DNA from: Limonium bicolor | Taxonomy: Eukaryota > Streptophyta > Magnoliopsida > Caryophyllales > Plumbaginaceae | Assembly: GCA_023374045.1 (NCBI GenBank) | Contig: CM041778.1 | Coordinates: forward strand, 291,935,533-291,999,532 | Length of the DNA: 64,000 bases | Direction of reading: 5' to 3' | Part shown: in pieces, positions 56,161-64,000 of the stretch | Numbering within the stretch: position 1 is the stretch's first letter | How the letters are laid out: each line of letters begins with the position of its first letter | The notes under the pieces: model-generated | Seen by the model: only the letters and a program-made list of their open reading frames with translations | The model's database searches: none | What the model was told of the DNA's origin: nothing | Program-made: the position numbers and the translations under genes

Positions 56161-58513
56161 TGAAATACCCCAAACCTTGATATGTTTTTTTAAAACATTA
56201 AACTATGGTATATTAAGGCTAAGAAGTGCCTTAGAAACATTAGTGAACAATTTAAACCATAGTAAAAATAATAAAGTACCATAAACACAGTTTGAGCAAA
56301 AACATGCTCTAAGCTTGGAGTGAACTTGGTTAGGACCCAAAGAGCCTAAAAAGACTTGATAATATTCAATTATTATTGGATAAGGCTAATTAAGTCCTTA
56401 GGAAACTTTGGTAGACAATTACACCAAACAAAACACAAGAAAACACCTTAAAGTCAATTTAAGCAAATACTTGCTCTAGACTTGATGTAACCTTGTATAA
56501 GACCTAAAGGTCATTCCTAGACCTTATTTACATGTTAATGAACATATTAAATCAATTACTAAAGAAAACCAAACTTGAAAACAAGTTAAAACATAAAATG
56601 TGCTTTAAGGAGTCTTAAAGCATATTTTTGAAAAATTGTCTTGTAAATGAGTTTTGAGTGGCTAAATGTCCATAATTACTCTTTAATCAACATGTGTACT
56701 ATTTAGTATCACATTAGCAAGCCTAAATCAATGGGAAATAAAAAATTTCACAAATATGTGCCTTAATTTATGAATAGTGCTCAAATAGTGCTAGTTTAAG
56801 TTATAAGTCAACATAAGTCAATTATTTGGTCAACAAAGACCATACATATCTCCAATATGTAAGGGGGTACGATTTCTATGTGGTGACTCACCACCATGTG
56901 CTAGTTAATTAAAAGAAAGAAAGAAAAGTAAGTAAAATGTTACTTTTTGCCTTAAAACATAAATATCTCCAAATCATACCTCTCTCTTCACTTTCCTTCA
57001 TTTCTCCTTGCCCCCACCGTCACTTATCTTCATCCTCCCTTCTCCATCTCGTTTTGCTACAGCAACTATACCATCTCCATCTTTCATTACTTGTAACTTA
57101 TGATTCCATGCTCCGAATTTAATTCCGAGAGTACCGTTGTCTTAGTTAGAGTAAGCTCTTCATTTCTATCTTTTCAAATCTTCAAGAACTCCATTTTGGT
57201 GCCATGAAGATTCACCATTGAAGGAGCTTGAGCTCATATTTTCATGCCCTGTCATTCTCCTTTGCTTCAAGGTGAGGAAAACCAAAGAAAATCAATGTTT
57301 CCACTTGGTTTGTGTGTGACCGAGAATCACCTAGTAATGGTGTTTTCTCTTGCCTTTGTTTAGCTTCATTTCAAACTTCAAAGGGCTAGGTGGAGTCCTA
57401 TCTTGCCACTTATTCAAGTTCTCTTTCAAATTCCAAAGGTAAACATCAAATTTTAGTGTTTCAAGACACTTATGTAAACCTATGGTTTAATTATGAGTTT
57501 GAGTATTAAACTTAATGCTCATTACCCTTATATGTGTATTGGTTAGAAGGTTGACAAGTGATAAAAGTTCCTTGCCAATTTTCAATCAAGAAAGAACAAG
57601 AGAAAACAAGTGAGAAAGCTTTAAAAACAAAGAGGTAAATGATCTCTCTTAATGTAATTTTATGTACTAGGAAATTGAGGTATATTTGCTTAATAATTAA
57701 CCTAAAGAGCCAATGAGAAATGAGCTAGAAAACTATCCACTAGGTGGACTAAAAAGACATGGGAGCATTGTTGTGTGTATTCGCAGGTTGAAGGCATTTA
57801 AATGTGGAGATTCAGTGTTTAAGTTTAATGCAATTTAAGGGCCTAAGAGCCATGTTATTTAAGGGCCTAAGTGCCAAGCAATTTAAGTTTATGCACTATA
57901 TTGTGATGTAGTGTAGTTTAAAGGTTTAGTTGTGTGTAAAGAACATCTCTTGTGAAGGTGAATGTGTTTGATGGTTAAAGGATGAAAAACCATATGTTTG
58001 TATATAAGAGTGTGTATTAAGAGATTGAATGTTCTTGATTGTCTAAATGTGAAAAACGATGTGTTTTGGTGTAAGGTGATACAAGAGAAGCTATGGCAAA
58101 ATTTAGTTGATAAACAAAAGAGTTTATGTGTTGTAATGAGATTTTATGACCTATAAGGTACTAGGAATTGTTAAGTGTTAAGACGGTGAAAGAAAGTGAA
58201 TTAAGATGTTCTTAAGTGTTAAGATGCCTTGGGCATAGTCTTGGAGATTTAGAGAACTAATGGATGAATTTTGGATACACCCAGGTCATAGTGGAGATGT
58301 GGTAAAGTCTTGTGCAAAGTTTGGTGAACAATGGAAGTGTAATGCCTTGTAAAGGTTTAATGAGGAACTTGTGGGAAAGACTAGAGGAGTGTGTGTAAAG
58401 GGGATGAGTGTGATACAAAATGATGCTATAGGAGTGGCTATCTTGTGGTCGAAGAACATTTTGGTTAGTGGAAGTTTTAAGCAAAAACTACAAGTTACAA
58501 GTGTAAGTAAAAT

Positions 58514-59112
58514 TAGGGCTGCCCAAAAAATTCCGAAACCGTGGTATCCGACCGAAACCGAAGTGAACCGTACCTGTTTTTAGGTTAACCGTACCGGTTC
58601 TTGTGGTATGGTTAACCGAACCGTGTAAATTGACCGGTTTCGGTTTCGGTAACGGTATTGAATTTTTCATAACGGTTAACCGCTCGGTTAACCATGGTTA
58701 ACCGATTATATAAAAAGTGAAAAACTTCAAATATTAATATTCTCCTTATATAATAATTATTGTTAGCTATTGAGGAATATAAATTAATTATATTTTTTAT
58801 TCATGTTTTTGATTTGTCACTCATAATATAAGTGAATGATCAATGTTGTACTATAATATTAATGGTATAAGTGTCATCAATAAAAAATTATATGGTTACA
58901 AGGTTAACCGAAAAACCGAACCAAACTAAGGTTAACCGGTCTAAACGGAATGTAATGGAATTGGATTTTAGAAAACCGAATTAAACGGTTAAACCGAATC
59001 CGGTTAACCGACTTAAATGGAATTGGTATGAATTGAATTTTAGAACCGAAGAGACCCGTTAACCGAAAGCGGTTAACCGAATAAGGCGGTTAACCTACCA
59101 TGGGCAGCCCTA
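58514..59112. mobile_element. Non-autonomous hAT-like element, 599 bp, inside the LTR
   Basis: The ends TAGGGCTGCCCA and TGGGCAGCCCTA are exact 12-bp inverted repeats. The flanks AGTAAAAT and AGTAAATG differ by what looks like one lost A, consistent with an old 8-bp hAT duplication. The interior is full of GGTTAACCG, AAACCGAA and CGGTTAACC words in both orientations, like the hAT element at 47.6 kb with its own words. Non-coding. Confidence 0.85.
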
Positions 59113-59382
59113 AGTAAATGTTCTAAGTGTTAAGGATTTAGTAAAAGTTTGAGTAAAAGTTTAAGGAGTTTTTGGGATGATTATAGAGGGTTTTAGTGTG
59201 CCAAAAGATGTTAAAACATGTGGGAAAACATGTGTAATGCGTAGGAAAAGATTGGGGTGAATTTGGAGTTCTAAATGAGGAGAAGAACGGTTTTAAAATG
59301 GGTCCGTTCTGGACCGCCCCTAGGGACGCCCCTGGGGGAGGTTAGTGCAGAGAAGTGAAAAAAAAACGTGTAGCTTCTGTTG

Positions 59383-59418
59383 TGGACCGCCCCTGGGACC
59401 GCCCCAGAGGGGTGGTCC
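59383..59418. other. GC-rich hairpin in the LTR
   Basis: GGACCGCCCCTGGG is followed by CCCCAGAGGGGTGGTCC, which can fold back with a few mismatches. A related phrase (GGACCGCCCCTAGGGACG) lies 70 bp earlier, at about 59,311. Confidence 0.5.
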
Positions 59419-61265
59419 AGACCAGAGATGAAGAAAAAAAATTGTTTAAGGCTCCTAATGATGGGGGATTGAATGGTAATGGTTTAGATGATGTTTAGGC
59501 CTTGTTTGGTGACATGTAAAGGCCTTAAGATGTGAAAACAAGTGTTAGGTTGATGTGATGTGTGGTGAACTTAAGATCACAAGAGTAAAATAAGTATAAC
59601 GGGATGACGGGGTTAACTATGGCGCATTAGACGTTAAGCAATCATGTTACTCAATGTTAATGAAAGTAATTGTGAGTTACCAGTGTACGGGATTTGTTCG
59701 AGGAACCTAGGAGGACACAATAGTGGACCTTGGTGACAGGTATGGTTTTCTTGCAACTTGTGTCCTACCGGATTACACCGGCTGTATGCCAATGTGTTTT
59801 TCTGTATGTTACCACGTTATAAGATAAATCATGAAACGAGTTTACAGTCGTTGTGTTGTGTGTTTGCATACCGATACCGGTAACCTTGAATGCGTATGAA
59901 AGGCTAGTTAACCAATATTAGGTAAACGTAAGAGAACGGTATCCGGTAATAACGTTTCCAACCTAAGGAACGTTCTAACCACGGCTATGCGTGAGTTAGT
60001 TATGTGTTTGTTTGTGCGTGTAATATGTTCACTACCCTTGTGTGTCTGACTAGACCTAACCACCTAAGTGTGAATTAATGTACTAAGTCCAATAATGAGA
60101 CTTCTAACAAGTGCAACTGGGGAGTGAGGAGTCCGGTCTGTTCCGGCCACGGTGTGAGTATGGGAGTCGATGTCATAACCGGTTCGATTCTCTTTGTATG
60201 TTATGATTGTTTTTCAATTTGGTTTCCAATCTTCCCTTTAGCTTAACCAAAGCTATTTTACTGACTCACGTCGGGCCACAGGGGCATACTATGTTTGTTC
60301 GGTGTGCTGGATCACTATATCCGACGCACCTTGGGATTAAGTTATTCGTTCATTTAGCAGGACGGTAATGAGTTATGTAACGAGTTAGCATGAGTTGGCA
60401 AACATTCTCTAGGCTCTCCAAGTGAACTAATTATGTTTGGGTCGGTTCCTATGAGAACCGTTCCCATTATGTTATGTGTTGATAATGTGATGCAAATATT
60501 ATTGCGATTTTATGTAAGATGGATGTCAATATGTGGTATAGGTTGTTGTGTGAAGTATGTGGATCATGGATATGAATCCCAGTTTAATATAAGACATTTT
60601 GGAGAATAACCCGGCTAGTGGGTAAGTGTCGTCTATTAAGGAAATAACTCCAATAGAGGAGAAACCCTCCAGGGTAAAAGGACACAATGAGTGTTCTAAC
60701 GAGTAAAGATGCGTGGACTGTTTTATTGAGCCATTGGTGTGCAGTGTAATGTGTTGTGTGTTTGTAGTTTACGTGCATGATTTAAATATAATCAACAACA
60801 TGCTTAGACAACAATTAGTTGTGCATGGCCCGGTAGCATGCGGGCTGCGGGATTACCATACCAGCAAAGGTGCTGAGCCCCTGGGGGGCCACCCTTTCTT
60901 CTCTTTCCTATTTCAGGTACAAGGAGCTGGAGGCCGTCCGAGAGTAGGATGGGGTAGTTGATTAGCATGGGAGTAATGAATTCTTATGTATTGTAGGTGT
61001 AGTAAGACCGAAATTGTGTTCGGCATTAGTTTGTAAATACTCGGTACAGTTGGAATGTATATGTATATTGGTCGTTGTTAATGGAAAGGGATAGTAATGT
61101 GTAGTTGCTCGGGAATCTAGTCCATCAGAACGATACAATGTATATGTATTAGCCTTGTTAGCCACGTGAGTGGTTAACGGCGTGTAACACCAAGAGTTAG
61201 TAATGTGATGAGTTAAGTTGTCCGCTGCAGTTTGTTGTTAAGTGTGTGCTCTTAGTTGGGGTACA

Positions 61266-64000
61266 AAAAGTGGTATCAGAGCGAAGTATCGCTCTGATGA
61301 CTGAATTACCGAGCTTAGGAAGTACCGAGTTAGGATTTTAGTACTTTGGGTTAAGGGTTGAGTGATAGCGTGAGTGATACGCTAGTTAGGTATTACCAGT
61401 GTGTACTGGAAACCTACGATATCCATCCCACCCTCCACAATCCCTGTTTATAACTTGGGAAACAACGCCAGAGAGATGAAAGTCCTCTCATACTCGGGAA
61501 TACCCGATCTGGCTGTTATTAAGTACTTCTGTGAGAACGGAGAACCAGTCATACGGTAGATCCCGAAGAGTGGGAATCCCGGAGACGGTTTCTACCTGAA
61601 CAATGTTACCGCATTAATAACGAAGAATGAAGAATTTTGTGTATAAGAGAATAGAATTTCCGGCAACCTGGGTCGACATGCTGAGCAGTCGAGAACAACC
61701 AGCTTGCAACGCACCGACCGTGCAACAGGCAAGAAGTGGATTAATGAAACCCGAGACGAGTGTCTACGGGACCACAGTTGTTAAATGATACACCAACGGT
61801 ATACCAACCGGCAAAGGAACTAAAACGTAGTACCCAAACAAGAGACAAATCTCAGTAACCACGACAAATGCGTGGAATGGGCTACGAAGAGGATACAATA
61901 CTAGGTAAAAGGGGACTCCAAGAGTGAGGAACACCCCAGTTAATGATTATCATGTAAAGACAGTGAGAAGTCACCCTGAAGAATTATTATCAAGACTGTA
62001 AGACCAAGTAAGGGCCAACAAGGCCACTGATGACAGTGCGAGTAAAAATGATGCCGTAACCGGTGCATGTGTTGAACCGATAGCCAGTTAGCATGGCGCA
62101 CTTGCCATGGCAAGTGCTGCTATAACAGGGCTGTTCGGGAAAATTTTTAGCAAATACGAAGTACTTAGTAAAGTACCATGAAGTTAAGTGAGATCATCAT
62201 GACCATGGAAGGGCTTGATAGCCTAACCTCTGTAATTGGAAATACACCAGTCAGCAGGAAGCTAGACTTGGTTAAGGCAAGAAGACGTTGTGAAACCATG
62301 AAAATTTTTCCTTCAAACTCAGATTTATTTCAAACTCTTTTCTTTCGAAACCAAATTTTCTTTCAAACCTATACTCATTTCTAACCTTCCTTTAAACCAA
62401 ACCAGTAAACCCAAGGGTAGTTGATAAAGATACAACAGTGGATAAACTTTCCCTCGATTAAGTTCGGGAAGCACAGAATGCATGTTGTCATAGGACAATA
62501 TAAGGGAGTTGACAACAGAATACTTCACCTAGGCGTGTGACGAACACTACGAGTGTACCAATTGTAATGTGGGACGACCGCACTCCGATATGAGCTTGTG
62601 GGCCTGACAGACCTACTTATGGGTTAGTGGGTAAGTAGCAATGTATCAGCATGGTACCCCACATATGTATACGAGTAGAGTCGGAAACGGGAAGTAGTCG
62701 ACTCCATACTACGGTCAGCAGTAAAAGTCAAGCAAGAGCAACTGATTACCATGAATGGTTAAAGTAAAGGAACTCAGTTAAGTTAACGAAACTAAAGGAA
62801 TTAGTGAATTCATTTCAAGGAAATGTTTAAGAGTCAGGAGGTGCGGAGTGCACTAACTTTTATGTAAGGACATAGCATATGTCTTAAGGATCCTCAGGGA
62901 TAAGCATGATAGTTGGAACGGTGACCCAGCCTATACATAGCAAGGCAGATGCCTGATATGGACATGTTAATGTGCAACGAACGGGATGAAATTCCCAGAA
63001 TGAGTACCTACACTACCAGGAAATGTTGATCTTCACAGAAGAGATAATAAGCCAGTTAAGAACGCAAAACGGCGTGGCTAACTGAATATACCAATAAGTG
63101 TGAACCAGATGTAAAGACATAACTTAACAACACCTAGGAGCAATCCTTGAAGGGTGTTCGCATCAACGATAGTTGAACGAGATAACGTGACAGAAACACA
63201 AGGGTTGAAACTAACACCCAGTTTAGACATAAGTTGTCAGGAGACGGACTGACAATCCTAAGGGGCATCCCATGAAAGGAAACGTGATGCAACGACCTTG
63301 TCATGGAGCCCAATACAACCTCTAACCATGTAATGTTGTACAGAGAAGTACATGTGTGTGGACAACCTACAATGAGCGCAGCTCAAGGCAATAAGGCTTA
63401 TAAGCCACAAGCAAGATATGTTATGTAAATTTGAGTTAATTGTAGAAGTTTATGTTGTACAAGTAAATAGAGCGGAGAACGAACCACTGTTTTAAGAGTG
63501 GGGATACCTCTCGATACTGTGAAACCGCTAGAGCGGTAGTTGTGTGAACTAAGTTCAGGAAATATGTTAAGGGTTGACCATATGGTTATTACCGAAGGAT
63601 GATTTGAATAAGAGTAATGCGAAAAAAAGGGAGTGTTTGTACCACTTGTGGAGACCAGAAGAGTAATAAGTCTAATAGCAACCACCATAGATGAGTGACG
63701 CTAAATGTGTGATGGACAATGCTCAAGGAGCATTAAGACTCCAAGACTAGAATATTCAACAATCAGCCAAATGAGTGGCGAACCATAATAAGAGTGATGT
63801 AAGTATATGTGTGGAAGCTAAAATGACAGTGAATACCATATAAGTTGATGTTATACAGTAAGTAAGAGCACGGTGCGCAACAAGCGACCGTTGTATAAGT
63901 GTTGTTAGATAATAATATGGCAGATAAGACCAGTTATGAGTTAAATTCAGTGGAGATGCAAGGTAAGTGATGATAAACAGACTGGACAATAAGCCAGTGG
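61266..64000 (+). mobile_element. Non-coding interior of the LARD-like element, running off the window
   Basis: From the primer-binding site to the end of the window (2.7 kb) there is no gag or pol frame on the plus strand. The longest frames are under 100 codons, on either strand, with no recognisable motif. The composition differs from the AT-rich neighbourhood (more balanced, rich in GTAAG/GAACC words). Lack of coding capacity behind a very large LTR is the definition of a LARD, but a badly decayed autonomous copy, or coding sequence beyond the window, cannot be ruled out. Confidence 0.55.
61271..61282 (+). other. Primer-binding site for initiator-Met tRNA
   Basis: TGGTATCAGAGC matches the complement of the plant initiator methionine tRNA 3' end, five bases (AAAAG) after the LTR's terminal CA. 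It is the strongest anchor for the retrotransposon call. Confidence 0.9.

Larger units (their letters stand above)
56161..61265 (+). mobile_element. 5' LTR of a large LTR retrotransposon (LARD-like), about 5.1 kb
   Basis: Starts TGAAATACCCCAA and ends TTGGGGTACA: TG...CA with inverted TACCCCAA/TTGGGGTA. Five bases after the end comes a primer-binding site for initiator-Met tRNA. Removing the hAT insertion at 58,514-59,112 leaves about 4.5 kb, within the range of large plant Ty3/gypsy-related LTRs. GC-rich passages at 59,280-59,420 and 60,830-60,960 (a 3' LTR-like CCCCTGGGGGGCCACCCTTT) break the AT-rich background. No protein is encoded. The bases before the start are TGTAG, the candidate 5-bp target duplication; the other end is outside the window. 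Confidence 0.65.

Noticed and set aside
61266..64000. Gag-like protein after the primer-binding site
   Set aside because: No frame over 100 codons and no CCHC or capsid-like motif could be recognised in any frame, even allowing for single shifts.

Overview
This is a window of repeat-rich nuclear DNA from a flowering plant, most likely a eudicot. Evidence: short (80-110 bp) GT-AG introns with T-rich acceptors, long AT-rich intergenic DNA, plant-type LINE proteins (DUF4283 plus CCHC knuckle, zf-RVT and plant RNase H domains), Stowaway/hAT/Mutator-like small elements, and an LTR element primed by initiator-Met tRNA. I cannot name the species. No bacterial, organellar or viral gene, rRNA or tRNA gene, or CRISPR array was seen.

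Layout. 0-11 kb: sparse DNA holding nested MITEs, a broken acidic protein gene (1.96-2.46 kb), an orphan ORF (3.5-3.8 kb), two GGAACCGG-rich blocks, a small two-exon gene (6.8-7.2 kb), an old tandem duplication, a DUF4283 pseudogene and a palindromic Mutator-like element beside a 130-nt hairpin. 11-34 kb: an accessory locus with all genes on the minus strand: a GRF zinc-finger membrane-anchored protein, a small acidic protein with a SUMO-interaction-like motif, a plant RNase H fragment and, most striking, an apparently intact nine-exon gene of about 888 codons for a Ulp1/SENP-like (C48) cysteine protease. These genes are interleaved with an unusual satellite (Sat A, about 550-bp units), into which an internally deleted LINE has inserted with a 26-bp target duplication.

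35-43 kb: two arrays of a 275-bp satellite (Sat B), one monomeric and one organised as a 550-bp dimer. Each is entered through the same leader repeat (Repeat C), which carries telomere-like palindromes and also occurs inside an inverted-repeat element at 50-51 kb. 43-53 kb: palindromic elements, a Stowaway copy partly duplicated in tandem, a 1.3-kb hAT element with a perfect 8-bp duplication inside a 42-bp minisatellite, and a 43-codon ORF with its own TATA box. 56-64 kb: the first LTR (about 5.1 kb) and about 2.7 kb of non-coding interior of a very large non-autonomous LTR retrotransposon (LARD-like), with a 0.6-kb hAT element inside its LTR and its primer-binding site buried in a perfect hairpin.

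How the parts may work together (inference): the Ulp1-like gene, the GRF gene and the SIM-like proteins look like cargo of a large mobile or formerly mobile unit. Sat A copies lie at the 3' side of the GRF gene, on both sides of the Ulp1 gene and inside its leader intron. SUMO-interaction-like motifs occur in three separate proteins next to a SUMO-protease-like enzyme. This combination is the best candidate here for an undescribed system. Its outer boundaries could not be defined by eye.
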